From positions 4,433-68,432 of the forward strand of contig NZ_FUXG01000009.1 of NCBI RefSeq assembly GCF_900167095.1: 64,000 nucleotides of DNA. The letters are read 5' to 3'. A model generated the notes under the pieces. It worked only from the letters and a program-made list of their open reading frames with translations. It was not told the DNA's origin and searched no databases. The stretch comes from Oceanospirillum multiglobuliferum. Its GTDB lineage: Bacteria; Pseudomonadota; Gammaproteobacteria; Pseudomonadales; Halomonadaceae. Positions 52,522 to 62,278 of this stretch are shown here, one piece after another (positions within the stretch are counted from its first letter, which is position 1; each line of letters starts with the position of its first letter). A program made the translations under genes and the position numbers.

Positions 52522-55125
52522 TTAGGCTTCCTGAGCCAGAGGGATAAACTTAGACGCTGCCGCTTGGTAAGAAGCGATCTGGTCAAAGTTCAGGTAACGG
52601 TAAACGTCAGCTGCTAGAGGATCTAGCTGTGCTGCGTATTCCATGTATTCTGCAACTGTAGGCAGTTTGCCCAGCAGTGCTGCAACTGCAGCAAGTTCAG
52701 CAGAAGACAGGTAAACGTCAGCACCAGTACCCAGACGGTTCGGGAAGTTACGAGTAGAAGTCGACACTACAGTAGTGTTGTCGCCTACACGTGCTTGGTT
52801 ACCCATGCATAGAGAGCAACCTGGCATCTCCATACGCGCACCAGAGCGACCGAAGATGTTGTAGTAACCCTCTTCTGTCAGCTGTGCTGCGTCCATCTTA
52901 GTTGGTGGTGCAATCCACATGCGAGTTGGCAGTTGTTTGCCAGCTGCATCCAGCAGTTTACCTGCTGCACGGAAGTGACCGATGTTGGTCATGCAAGAAC
53001 CGATGAACACTTCATCAATTTTCGCACCAGCAACTTCAGACAGCAGTTTCACGTCATCTGGATCATTCGGGCAAGCCAAGATAGGCTCTTTAACGTCATC
53101 TAGATCGATTTCGATTACAGCTGCGTATTCTGCGTCTGCATCGCCTTCCATCAGCTGAGGGTTAGCCAACCACTCTTCCATACCTTTGATGCGACGCTCA
53201 ATGGTACGTACATCGCCGTAACCTTCAGAGATCATCCACTTCAGCATGGTGATGTTAGAAGTTAGGTATTCAGCGATTGGTGCTTCGTTCAATTTGATAG
53301 AACATGCAGCAGCAGAACGCTCAGCAGCAGAGTCAGAAAGTTCGAACGCTTGCTCAACTTTCAGATCAGGCAGACCTTCGATCTCTAGAATACGACCAGA
53401 GAAGATGTTCTTTTTACCCGCTTTAGCAACAGTCAGCAGACCTTGCTTGATTGCGTAGTAAGGAATTGCGTTCACTAGGTCACGCAGTGTGATACCTGGC
53501 TGCAGTTTAGTACCTTTGAAACGTACCAGAACAGACTCAGGCATATCCAGAGGCATAACACCAGTCGCAGCAGCGAAAGCTACTAGACCAGAACCTGCAG
53601 GGAAAGAGATACCGATTGGGAAACGGGTGTGAGAGTCACCACCAGTACCTACAGTATCAGGCAGCAGCATACGGTTCAGCCAAGAGTGAATTACACCATC
53701 ACCTGGACGCAGAGAAACACCACCACGGTTCATGATGAAGTCTGGCAGTGTATGGTGTGTGTTCACGTCTACTGGCTTAGGATAAGCTGCAGTGTGGCAG
53801 AACGACTGCATAGTCAGATCAGCAGAGAAACCTAGGCAAGCCAGATCTTTCAGCTCGTCACGGGTCATAGGACCAGTGGTATCTTGAGAGCCTACAGTGG
53901 TCATCTTAGGTTCGCAGTAAGTACCTGGACGGATACCTTCTACGCCACAAGCTTTACCAACCATTTTCTGTGCCAGCGAGTAACCTTTGCCAGTATCTTT
54001 TGGCTGGTCAGGGCGCTTGAACAGGTCAGTAGGACCTTGTGCTAGGAATTCACGTGCTTTTTCAGTCAGACCGCGACCGATGATCAGAGGTATACGACCA
54101 CCTGCTTGAACTTCGTCTAACAGCACTTGGGTTTTCAGTTCGAACGTAGAAACCACTTCGTCAGTACCGTGCTTACACACTTTACCTTCGTATGGATAAA
54201 CGTCGATCACGTCGCCCATGTTCAGGTTTTCTACTGGCATTTCAATTGGCAGAGCACCAGCGTCTTCCATAGTGTTGAAGAAGATTGGCGCAATTTTGTT
54301 ACCAAAGCAGAAACCGCCTGCGCGCTTATTCGGTACGTTCGGGATATCATCACCGAAGAACCACAGCACAGAGTTAGTTGCAGACTTACGAGAAGAACCC
54401 GTACCCACAACATCACCCACGTATGCAACAGGGTGACCTTTTGCAATTAGAGCTTCAATCTGTTTGATTGGGCCTTGAACGCCTGGTTGATCAGGGTTGA
54501 TACCATCACGTTCCATTTTCAGCATCGCCATCGCGTGCTTTGGAATGTCTGGACGAGTGAATGCGTCTGGCGCAGGTGACAAATCGTCAGTGTTGGTTTC
54601 GCCAGTCACTTTGAAAACGCTCAAAGTGATTTTTTCAGCCAGTTTAGGGCGAGAGGTAAACCACTCGCCAGCCGCCCAAGATTCAATAACGGTTTTAGCA
54701 GCAGCGTTACCGTCTTTAGCTTTGTCGGCTACATCGTGGAAGGCTTCGAACATCAGCAGAGTGTGCTTCAATTCTTCAGCAGTTGCATCCGCTAGGTTAG
54801 CATCGTCTAGTAGGCTTACCAGTGTCTCGATGTTGTAGCCACCTTGCATGGTGCCCAACAGCTTAACAGCATGTTTTTTGTCGATCAGTGGAGAAGCTGT
54901 CTCACCTTTAGCGATAGCCGCTAAGAAACCTGCTTTAACATAAGCAGCTTCGTCAACACCCGCAGGAACGCGGTTGGTGATCAGGTCAAGAATGAACTCT
55001 TCTTCGCCTGCTGGTGGATTTTTCAACAGTTCAATTAGAGCTGCGGTTTGTTCAGCGTTCAGCGGCTTAGGCACTACGCCTTCTGCAGCGCGCTCTTCAA
55101 CGTGTTTGCGATATGCTTCAAGCAC
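52522..55125 (-). CDS. acnB: Aconitate hydratase B
   Basis: An 867-residue aconitase B with the domain order 4-HEAT-1-2-3. The 4Fe-4S Cys ligands lie in [17 protein letters not shown] and [37 protein letters not shown] and [12 protein letters not shown] mark the active site. Isomerises citrate and isocitrate in the TCA cycle and the methylcitrate branch. Start is GTG 55125 with GAGGG upstream. Unlike the catabolic genes nearby, its leader has no AAnAAnAA run. Confidence 0.96.
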   Translation of the reverse strand: MLEAYRKHVEERAAEGVVPKPLNAEQTAALIELLKNPPAGEEEFILDLITNRVPAGVDEAAYVKAGFLAAIAKGETASPLIDKKHAVKLLGTMQGGYNIETLVSLLDDANLADATAEELKHTLLMFEAFHDVADKAKDGNAAAKTVIESWAAGEWFTSRPKLAEKITLSVFKVTGETNTDDLSPAPDAFTRPDIPKHAMAMLKMERDGINPDQPGVQGPIKQIEALIAKGHPVAYVGDVVGTGSSRKSATNSVLWFFGDDIPNVPNKRAGGFCFGNKIAPIFFNTMEDAGALPIEMPVENLNMGDVIDVYPYEGKVCKHGTDEVVSTFELKTQVLLDEVQAGGRIPLIIGRGLTEKAREFLAQGPTDLFKRPDQPKDTGKGYSLAQKMVGKACGVEGIRPGTYCEPKMTTVGSQDTTGPMTRDELKDLACLGFSADLTMQSFCHTAAYPKPVDVNTHHTLPDFIMNRGGVSLRPGDGVIHSWLNRMLLPDTVGTGGDSHTRFPIGISFPAGSGLVAFAAATGVMPLDMPESVLVRFKGTKLQPGITLRDLVNAIPYYAIKQGLLTVAKAGKKNIFSGRILEIEGLPDLKVEQAFELSDSAAERSAAACSIKLNEAPIAEYLTSNITMLKWMISEGYGDVRTIERRIKGMEEWLANPQLMEGDADAEYAAVIEIDLDDVKEPILACPNDPDDVKLLSEVAGAKIDEVFIGSCMTNIGHFRAAGKLLDAAGKQLPTRMWIAPPTKMDAAQLTEEGYYNIFGRSGARMEMPGCSLCMGNQARVGDNTTVVSTSTRNFPNRLGTGADVYLSSAELAAVAALLGKLPTVAEYMEYAAQLDPLAADVYRYLNFDQIASYQAAASKFIPLAQEA

Positions 55126-55435
55126 GGTAAGACCCTCATCAGTTTGAGCTTTGATCGGACACTAAAAATTGTTTTTTTGCAATAAATCAAAGCGTTCGAT
55201 GTTACATCGACCTTTTTCTTCGGTGGCGCAATTCTAAAGTAAAATGTCGACAATGTTAAGTTGAGTGGAAGACCGATAGGTTCAACTTTGGTCGTTGATC
55301 TCGGTCAGGGAGCCCAAGTTTGTTCTTCTGCGGCTCAGTTATCCTCATATCTGATTGAGTTCTTGATCATCGTTCCGACAGCGCTTTAGACGAAGTTGGA
55401 TGAAGCGTCGAATAGATAGCGCCAGCATAAACAAC

Positions 55436-55676
55436 TCTATGTAAAAAAACTGGCTAAATACGGCCATCTAAGCCAGCAAAGGCGGTGTAACAGAGCTAAG
55501 ATAATCTTAAAATAGACACTGAAGCAGCATAGAATATAACTTGCAGATGGCCAAAAATATATAATCAACAAGTGACTGCTGGTCAAAGTTAGCAATCGAA
55601 AATAAACAACAGTGAACTAGCGGTTATGGGGAAAGACTGGCTGGATGCAGATTTTCCTACAGGTTCATTATGTGCT
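55436..55676 (+). mobile_element. Second, more decayed IS1182-type 3' end
   Basis: Codons for KKLAKYGHLS (55450-55480 region) match the transposase C-terminus at 1-312, and the 200 bases after it resemble the tail at 313-510 block by block, ending CTACAGGTTCATTATGTGC. Everything upstream of this in the copy has been lost. The rest of the 562-base gap after acnB (55126-55435) holds the acnB promoter region and no gene I can support. Confidence 0.6.
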
Positions 55677-55687
55677 AGGAGAGTAAC

Positions 55688-56035
55688 ATGAAATATGTAC
55701 TTATTTTTATTGCAGTTATGTCTTCTGTTGCTTTTGCTGAAACACTCATTACGGATAGCTTCACAATCCAAATTGAGCGTGATTGCGAAGAAGGTGAGGT
55801 AACTTGCGATATGATGAGATTCATATACTCACCCACCGACATTGAGAAAAAACAAATTGCTATCGGGAGAACTGTACATACAACGTGTGCTGATGGCATT
55901 ACCCCATGTGCATTCCAGGGTTATGAATTTATGACTGATGGCGCCAAATACTTTATTTACAATTCCGGCATACTAGAAATTACAGATATTAAAAATAAGC
56001 CGTTACTGGTAGAGCAAGGTAGATGGCAATATTAA
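55688..56035 (+). CDS. Small exported protein, cassette-like, unknown family
   Basis: A 115-residue protein with a Sec signal (MKYVLIFIAVMSSVAFA, cleaved near residue 17), then four Cys (CEEGEVTC and CADGITPC pairs) that likely form disulfides. Start ATG has GGAGAG six bases upstream. No family assigned. It begins 12 bases past the end of the IS tail and is followed at once by an attC-like ATCTAACAATTGCCC, so it reads as an integron-cassette gene. Expression must come from its own promoter or the IS end. Confidence 0.6.
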   Translation: MKYVLIFIAVMSSVAFAETLITDSFTIQIERDCEEGEVTCDMMRFIYSPTDIEKKQIAIGRTVHTTCADGITPCAFQGYEFMTDGAKYFIYNSGILEITDIKNKPLLVEQGRWQY

Positions 56036-56039
56036 AAGC

Positions 56040-56054
56040 ATCTAACAATTGCCC
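56040..56054 (+). repeat. attC-like inverse core after the small exported gene
   Basis: ATCTAACAATTGCCC begins with a perfect RYYYAAC box five bases after the stop codon, like the CTAACAA sequences at 1733 and 2560. No right-hand core follows. Confidence 0.4.
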
Positions 56055-56129
56055 TTTTTTAATAGGCTATTTACTAACCACCTTCCTTGGCAGTTAGATT
56101 GGTTCTAAAGCTGAAAACGGTGTATTGGT

Positions 56130-57422
<1,293 letters not shown>

Positions 57423-57485
57423 TTATATTGGTTATAAGCCTGCGATCTATACTATTAACTTTCTATTATATAAGTAAAGATAAAA

Positions 57486-58100
57486 TTAGTCTTTACTGTA
57501 CTTGTCACCCCAAACAACTTTTAGGCGTTTGTCTCGACCGCAGCTTTGCCGATAAAAGGTATACCGAATAGGATTGTTCATGTAATAGTCTTGATGGTAA
57601 TGCTCAGCGGGATAGAAAGTTGTGGCGGGGCTGATTATCGTACTGAGCTTGGCTTTTAGCTCTGTACTTACCTTTTGCTTGCTGGCCTCTGCCAAGCGTT
57701 GTTGTTCAGCATTATGGGTAAAGATTTCAGCACGGTATTGGCTACCTTTATCGCAAAACTGAGCATTAACAGCAAAGGGGTCAATATTCACCCAGTAGAC
57801 TTCAAGCAATTTTCTGTAACTGACTTTACTGGGGTTATAAACAACCTGTACGGCTTCTGTGTGTCCGGTTTTCCCTGCGGAAACTTCTTGATATGTTGGG
57901 TTTTCTTTGTGACCACCAATATAGCCAGAGGTGGTGGAGATTACGCCGTCTAAAGCATCGAACGGAGGTTCCATACACCAGAAACAGCCCCCTGCAAAGG
58001 TGGCAACCGCCTGCTGTGAAGGTGCAGTTTGAGCCAGTGTAGTAGGGCTGAGTAAAACAGTAGACAGGCTAAGGGCTGCGATAATGTACGAGCGAGTCAT
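57486..58100 (-). CDS. msrA: Exported peptide methionine sulfoxide reductase MsrA
   Basis: A 204-residue MsrA with a Sec signal (IIAALSLSTVLLSPTTLAQ). The catalytic motif is GGCFWCMEPPF; GHTEAVQVVYNP, QFCDKGSQYRAEIF and PAEHYHQDYY are the other family constants. Reduces Met-S-sulfoxide in periplasmic proteins. The signal peptide places it in the envelope, unlike cytosolic MsrA. Next to sqr but with its own promoter. Confidence 0.93.
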   Translation of the reverse strand: MTRSYIIAALSLSTVLLSPTTLAQTAPSQQAVATFAGGCFWCMEPPFDALDGVISTTSGYIGGHKENPTYQEVSAGKTGHTEAVQVVYNPSKVSYRKLLEVYWVNIDPFAVNAQFCDKGSQYRAEIFTHNAEQQRLAEASKQKVSTELKAKLSTIISPATTFYPAEHYHQDYYMNNPIRYTFYRQSCGRDKRLKVVWGDKYSKD

Positions 58101-58181
58101 ATTGAGAGTCCTCTAGGGATAGATGGCAACTGTTGATAATTGATACGCTGAAAACAACGAGATAGATTCAATGCCTAGCCC

Positions 58182-59036
58182 TTACTCTTCTCGAACTCTC
58201 ATAAAGCGTGCAAATCTAGGTAGCCCGTTGGCGGTTTTGCCGTTATATCTAAAAGTAATGGTCTGCCCGATTGCAGGAGGATTTTGGCGCTCTTGTAGGC
58301 TAAAGCCGCTGCCAATCTTAAAGGTCTTGCCATCATTTAATCGCACTACAAGTGCGCCCATTAGCCCTGAAAACTGCCCTTGCCCCTGGCTATAACCTAT
58401 GATTACCGCTTCGGTATCTTCGTAGAGTTTGTACTTCAGCAGATCATCGCTGCGACCAAGTTGATGGTATGCGGAACCTCGGTGCAACATTAAGCCTTCA
58501 GCCCCAGCTTGACTGAGTTGCTCTAGCCGCTGTTGTAATGCTTGGTGGTTAGCAAACTTTTCATGAGCTACAACATTTAACCAAGGCAGATCAAGCTGCT
58601 CGGTTAAGTGCTTCAGATCTGCCAATCTTTGGTCAAAAGTAGAGAGTTGTGAAGGTAAGTCAAACAGTTGATAACTGACCGATTGCCAAGCTTGATGATC
58701 TGGCTGCTGTGTACGCACTATGCCTGATAACTCTGCAAAACGGCCTCGTCCTAACCACAGTTCACCATCAAGCGGAATAGGTGGCAGACGATGAATAAAC
58801 CATTCGGGCGCATTAATTGGATGGCCTTGTCGAGTGTAAAGTCGTTCACCATCCCAATAAGCTCGTACACCGTCGAGCTTTTCGCTTACCCAATAATCAC
58901 TGAGATTGTCCTGCTGCTGGTATTGGGCGGCTAACATAAGAGGGGGTAAAGTGTTGGCACTTAAAAGGCTGGGCCAAAATAGGCCGCCAAATGTAAGAGG
59001 CAAACAAGCAATAAGCTGGATCTTAACTCGGCGCAT
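58182..59036 (-). CDS. Exported ATP-dependent DNA ligase (LigE-type)
   Basis: ATG 59036 has GGAGA 6-8 bases upstream and gives a signal peptide (KIQLIACLPLTFGGLFWPSL-LSANT); about 284 residues. The adenylation domain shows the AMP-lysine motif EKLDGVRAYWDG, PLDGELWLGRGRF and GAEGLMLHRGSAY, with the OB-fold at the end (KIGSGFSLQERQNPPAIGQT). Minimal periplasmic ligases of this kind are linked to competence or extracellular DNA repair. There is no competence gene near; the context is envelope-stress genes. Confidence 0.88.
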   Translation of the reverse strand: MRRVKIQLIACLPLTFGGLFWPSLLSANTLPPLMLAAQYQQQDNLSDYWVSEKLDGVRAYWDGERLYTRQGHPINAPEWFIHRLPPIPLDGELWLGRGRFAELSGIVRTQQPDHQAWQSVSYQLFDLPSQLSTFDQRLADLKHLTEQLDLPWLNVVAHEKFANHQALQQRLEQLSQAGAEGLMLHRGSAYHQLGRSDDLLKYKLYEDTEAVIIGYSQGQGQFSGLMGALVVRLNDGKTFKIGSGFSLQERQNPPAIGQTITFRYNGKTANGLPRFARFMRVREE

Positions 59037-59181
59037 AGTGATTCTCCGTTTCATCATAAGCTTCCATATAACGCTTAATACACTGTAGATAGGTCTGGCT
59101 TAGCGCTCAAGAGAGTTTGCAACCCAGAATGCTCAGTTGATCAAAAGCCTGATATCGATCAGATAAAAAAATAATTTTTTT

Positions 59182-59209
59182 GAATCCATTCCAGAAAGCA
59201 CCGCGTAAT
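59182..59209 (+). promoter_or_regulatory. Candidate ECF-sigma promoter of the bufferin operon
   Basis: GAATCC (59182-59187), 16 bases, CGTAAT (59204-59209) resembles an extracytoplasmic-function sigma promoter; bufferin-type operons are often under ECF sigma factors. No ECF gene is in the window. Weak call. Confidence 0.25.
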
Positions 59210-59273
59210 TGAAGTTAAGCGCGCTAAGAACAATTTCAAACCTAATTTATTTTTTTGTTTTAAGGTGATCAAA

Positions 59274-59531
59274 ATGTCTCAATCTAAATTGGCTATGGCT
59301 GCTGTAATGTCTGGTGTTATCGCTTTGGGTGCAGCTACTGCAACACCTGTGATGGCCGCTGAGAAAGAGAAATGCTATGGCGTTGCGAAAGCAGGTCAGA
59401 ATGACTGTGCAACAAAGAATAGCTCTTGTGCAGGCACGTCAAAAAAAGACTTCCAAGGTGATGCATTCTTAGCTGTCCCTAAAGGTATGTGTGGCAAGTT
59501 AGCGGGTGGCAGCTTAACGGCTAAAAACTAG
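59274..59531 (+). CDS. bufA: Bufferin-type RiPP precursor (DUF2282)
   Basis: ATG 59274 has AAGGTGA upstream (GTG 59265 is less likely). The 85-residue precursor has a long Sec-type signal ([20 protein letters not shown] through VMAA, residues 1-29) acting as leader, and a core with four Cys: 34 in [14 protein letters not shown], 45, 52 in SSCAGTS and 73 in [14 protein letters not shown]. This is the DUF2282 pattern. The DUF692 enzyme downstream is expected to turn Cys residues into thiooxazole-type groups that bind copper in the periplasm. First gene, then an attenuating terminator, so precursor is made in excess of its enzymes. Confidence 0.92.
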   Translation: MSQSKLAMAAVMSGVIALGAATATPVMAAEKEKCYGVAKAGQNDCATKNSSCAGTSKKDFQGDAFLAVPKGMCGKLAGGSLTAKN

Positions 59532-59543
59532 TCTCAATATCAG

Positions 59544-59584
59544 AAAGGGCTGACTCAACAATAGTTGCTGTTAGCCCTTTTTCC
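59544..59584 (+). terminator. Attenuator-like terminator between bufA and bufB
   Basis: AAAGGGCT (59544-59551) and AGCCCTTT (59573-59580) pair, with an inner AACAATAGTT stem, followed by TTTT. Placed just after the precursor gene and 31 bases before bufB, it would let only part of the transcripts continue. Confidence 0.7.
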
Positions 59585-59614
59585 CTCTCAGATGATAATA
59601 ATGACGGCTGATTT

Positions 59615-60469
59615 ATGACCATTCTACCCAACCAAGTTGGCATGGGCTTAAGAGCACCTCACTATCAGGACCTGCTTAGTAATCAACCAGATGTGAGTTG
59701 GTTAGAGGTGCACTCCGAAAACTACCTAGATGACGCCAGTGTGCAGCGCCATATTTTGCGTGAACTGTCTCAACATTACCCACTGAGTTTTCACGGTGTA
59801 GGGTTGTCATTAGGGTCTACTGACTCGCTTAACCTTCAGCATTTAAAATCCCTGAAAGAGCTAGTGAATGAGTTCAATCCTGCACTTTTATCGGAACATT
59901 TAAGCTGGAGCTCTGTTTCAGGGCGCTATTTTAATGATCTGCTACCTATACCTTATACCAAGCAAAGCTTGCAGTACTTTTGTCAGCAAGTAGACCAAGC
60001 TCAGCAGTTTTTAGGGCGTCAAATCTTAATTGAAAATCCAACCGCTTATCTAAGCTACAAAGATTCAACGCTCACTGAATGGCACTTTCTGAACAATTTA
60101 GTTGCAGAAACAGGCTGTGGCTTATTGCTGGATTTAAACAATATTTATGTGAACAGCGTAAATCATCAGTTTGAGCCGTTAGATTATTTAAGCCAAATTA
60201 ACCTTTCTGCTGTGCAAGAGCTTCATCTGGCAGGTTTTACTATCAATGAGTATGACGAGGGCCAAATTCTAATCGACAGTCACGGTAGCCCCGTATGTGA
60301 CGAGGTTTGGCAATTGTTTTCTTGGGTGCGTAAGCTCTGTAGTGCACCAGCCTTAATTGAGTGGGACAGTGATATTCCTGATATAGAAGTTCTATTGGCT
60401 GAAGTTGATAAAGCAAAAAGCGTTCAAGAACGGACTCAAAATAGAACAGGAGCGCTGGAAAATGTCTGA
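59615..60469 (+). CDS. bufB: DUF692 multinuclear iron enzyme (BufB/MbnB family)
   Basis: A 284-residue TIM-barrel DUF692 protein. Expected iron ligands are all visible: FHGVGLSLGS (His60), SEHLSW (Glu94, His95), IENPTAY (Glu140), LDLNNIYVN (Asp173, Asn176) with H184, ELHLAGF (His204), and DSHGSPV (Asp221, His223). These MNIO enzymes use two or three irons and O2 to modify Cys of a precursor peptide, here bufA. The stop overlaps bufC by 8 bases. Confidence 0.92.
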   Translation: MTILPNQVGMGLRAPHYQDLLSNQPDVSWLEVHSENYLDDASVQRHILRELSQHYPLSFHGVGLSLGSTDSLNLQHLKSLKELVNEFNPALLSEHLSWSSVSGRYFNDLLPIPYTKQSLQYFCQQVDQAQQFLGRQILIENPTAYLSYKDSTLTEWHFLNNLVAETGCGLLLDLNNIYVNSVNHQFEPLDYLSQINLSAVQELHLAGFTINEYDEGQILIDSHGSPVCDEVWQLFSWVRKLCSAPALIEWDSDIPDIEVLLAEVDKAKSVQERTQNRTGALENV

Positions 60470-61280
60470 TCTAGCACAGATACAGCAGAACTTTGCCCAA
60501 GCATTAACAGAGAGCGGTACTGCCCCTCAGTTGACACAGCAAATTGAAGCAGGAGTATTTTCCGCAGAGCAAAAACTACAAATTTACCGCAATAACTTTA
60601 TCATGAGTTTAACTGATGCTCTGCAAGCCACCTATCCTGTACTAGCGGTGATGGTTGGCGATATTTATTTTGCACAGCTTGCCAAAGCCTTTATTCGACA
60701 AATTCCTGTGCAACAGCCTTGCATAAGTCATTTTGGCGATCAGTTACCCCAGTTTATGCGGGGGCTAGAGTCACTTGAAGAACACCCTTATCTCCCTGAT
60801 TTAGCGCAGCTTGAATGGTATTACTCATGTCAGATTAATCGCATGCCAATAATGAGCCAATTCCCTTTCACTGATTTTTCAAAGTTAGATTCAACGGCAC
60901 AAGAACATGTTGTATTTACGTTGAATCCATCGCTTGTTTTATTTCAGTCAGAATGGGCCGTAATTGAGCTGTTCCAAAGAATTAAACGGCATTTAACTGA
61001 GCCTGAGCATGCTACAGACCCTCTACAGGGTTTTATATTAGAGCAGCCTCAATGTGGCTGGATTAAAGGTAGTGCTATGGCAGAAGTGGAAGTACAAACT
61101 TGCCAACCCTTGCTATTCAAAATTTTACAGCATTGCCAGCAAGGCCTACCTTTTTCTCAATTCTCTCAAGACGCTACTCAACAAGGTGGCCCAGAAATCT
61201 ATTCTGTTGAGCAACTGCAAATGGCCTTACAGCAACTGATCGCCAGCAGTGTAATTACCTCATACCATTTAGCCACTTAG
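60462..61280 (+). CDS. bufC: DUF2063 partner protein of DUF692 enzyme (BufC/MbnC family)
   Basis: Start ATG 60462 (GGAG nine bases upstream), overlapping the bufB stop in ATGTCTGA. About 272 residues. The N-terminal half has the DUF2063 pattern QNFAQAL...LQIYRNNFIMSLTDALQATYPVLAVMVG and PYLPDLAQLEWYYSC. It brings the precursor leader to the DUF692 enzyme as a RiPP-recognition-like partner. The C-terminal half is a helical/beta addition. Confidence 0.9.
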   Translation: MSDLAQIQQNFAQALTESGTAPQLTQQIEAGVFSAEQKLQIYRNNFIMSLTDALQATYPVLAVMVGDIYFAQLAKAFIRQIPVQQPCISHFGDQLPQFMRGLESLEEHPYLPDLAQLEWYYSCQINRMPIMSQFPFTDFSKLDSTAQEHVVFTLNPSLVLFQSEWAVIELFQRIKRHLTEPEHATDPLQGFILEQPQCGWIKGSAMAEVEVQTCQPLLFKILQHCQQGLPFSQFSQDATQQGGPEIYSVEQLQMALQQLIASSVITSYHLAT

Positions 61281-61290
61281 GGTGTTGATC

Positions 61291-61740
61291 ATGAACCTAC
61301 ATCAACTGAGCAAATACTACACCGGCTTTTTTCAGCAGCTCGAAACTTGGCTGACGCCAATACTGCTATTATTTGTTCGCTTTTGGGCAGCAAAAGCTTT
61401 CTTTCAAGCGGGTTTAGTTAAAATTGCTAGCTGGGATAGCACGTTGTACTTGTTTGAATCGGAGTATCAAGTACCTATTATACCTTGGCAATGGGCGGCT
61501 TATTTAGGCACTGGTATTGAACTGTTACTGCCCCCCTTGTTATTACTTGGCTTATTAAGCCGAATGACAGCAACTGTTTTGTTCTTGTTTAACATTATGG
61601 CGGTTATCTCTTATCCCCTATTATGGGAGCAAGGTTTCTATGATCACCAGCTTTGGGGCTTAATGCTATTGATGACTGCCATTTTTGGTGCTGGTAAGCT
61701 TTCCGCTGATCAGCTTCTGAAGAGGCGCTACTGCCAATAA
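61291..61740 (+). CDS. DoxX-family membrane protein (BufD-like)
   Basis: About 149 residues with four membrane helices: LLLFVRFWAAKAFFQAGLVK (helix 1, typical DoxX start), GIELLLPPLLLLGLL, MTATVLFLFNIMAVISYP and LWGLMLLMTAIFGAG. DoxX proteins recur as the last gene of bufferin operons, maybe handling quinone or redox. It starts 10 bases after bufC (GTG 61282 is an alternative start). Confidence 0.85.
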   Translation: MNLHQLSKYYTGFFQQLETWLTPILLLFVRFWAAKAFFQAGLVKIASWDSTLYLFESEYQVPIIPWQWAAYLGTGIELLLPPLLLLGLLSRMTATVLFLFNIMAVISYPLLWEQGFYDHQLWGLMLLMTAIFGAGKLSADQLLKRRYCQ

Positions 61741-61823
61741 CATATTGATTATAATATTGTTAATCCGCTATAAAATGGCATCTGATTTTAAATCTCTATG
61801 CAAGACAGTTTGTTGAGGTGAAT

Positions 61824-62078
61824 ATGCCGACTTATGATTATCGCTGTGAAACAACTGGGGAAGTGTTTGAAGTAAAGCACCCTATGGCACTGAGTGTAAA
61901 AACTTGGGGCGAGCTAAGTGAGATAGGAGGTTTCGATCTAGGAGATATAGCCCCCGACTCTCCTGTTAGCAAAGTACTCAGTACAGGTGGTGTGGTGAAT
62001 AGCAGTAGCTTAAAAAACCCTAATTTACCGCCTTGTATGACAGGTGGTGGTTGCTCGGGTGGGTTCTGTGGAGCCTGA
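61824..62078 (+). CDS. FmdB-like small zinc-ribbon protein, degenerate
   Basis: ATG 61824 has GAGGTG upstream. The 84-residue product opens MPTYDYRCETTGEVFEVKH, the FmdB start, but the first CxxC is only one Cys (CETTG). A Cys-rich end (PPCMTGGGCSGGFCGA) could bind a metal in another way. Function unknown. It follows the buf operon by 83 bases on the same strand and may belong to it. Confidence 0.7.
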   Translation: MPTYDYRCETTGEVFEVKHPMALSVKTWGELSEIGGFDLGDIAPDSPVSKVLSTGGVVNSSSLKNPNLPPCMTGGGCSGGFCGA

Positions 62079-62114
62079 CAATTTCTGATACTCTGTAACC
62101 TCACGTTTCGATCA

Positions 62115-62154
62115 GCTTGAAGAGGTTGAATAATTAAATTTAGCTTCTTCAAGC
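62115..62154. other. Inverted repeat in the intergenic region
   Basis: GCTTGAAGAGG and its partner CTTCTTCAAGC form a stem of 9 perfect pairs plus wobbles around an A/T-rich loop. No T run follows. It lies between fmdB-like and MFS genes in a 200-base gap without genes. Confidence 0.4.
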
Positions 62155-62278
62155 GCAGTTCCAGTACAATTCCCTCCGTAAAGTTGAATGTGACAGTGGA
62201 TATTGCCATAGGCTTTAATCCTACTGGAGCCGATGCTCGTGTATTACCTCTTTTATCTATCAATATGACAGGTTAGCC

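Noticed and set aside
52522-55125. Long antisense frames within acnB
   Set aside because: Codon-bias shadows; no independent start signals or motifs.
55126-55435. Possible small genes in the acnB upstream gap
   Set aside because: Frames are short, without ribosome sites or recognisable motifs.
62079-62278. Possible non-coding RNA with the hairpin at 62115-62154
   Set aside because: No promoter or terminator pair could be supported; left as an inverted repeat only.
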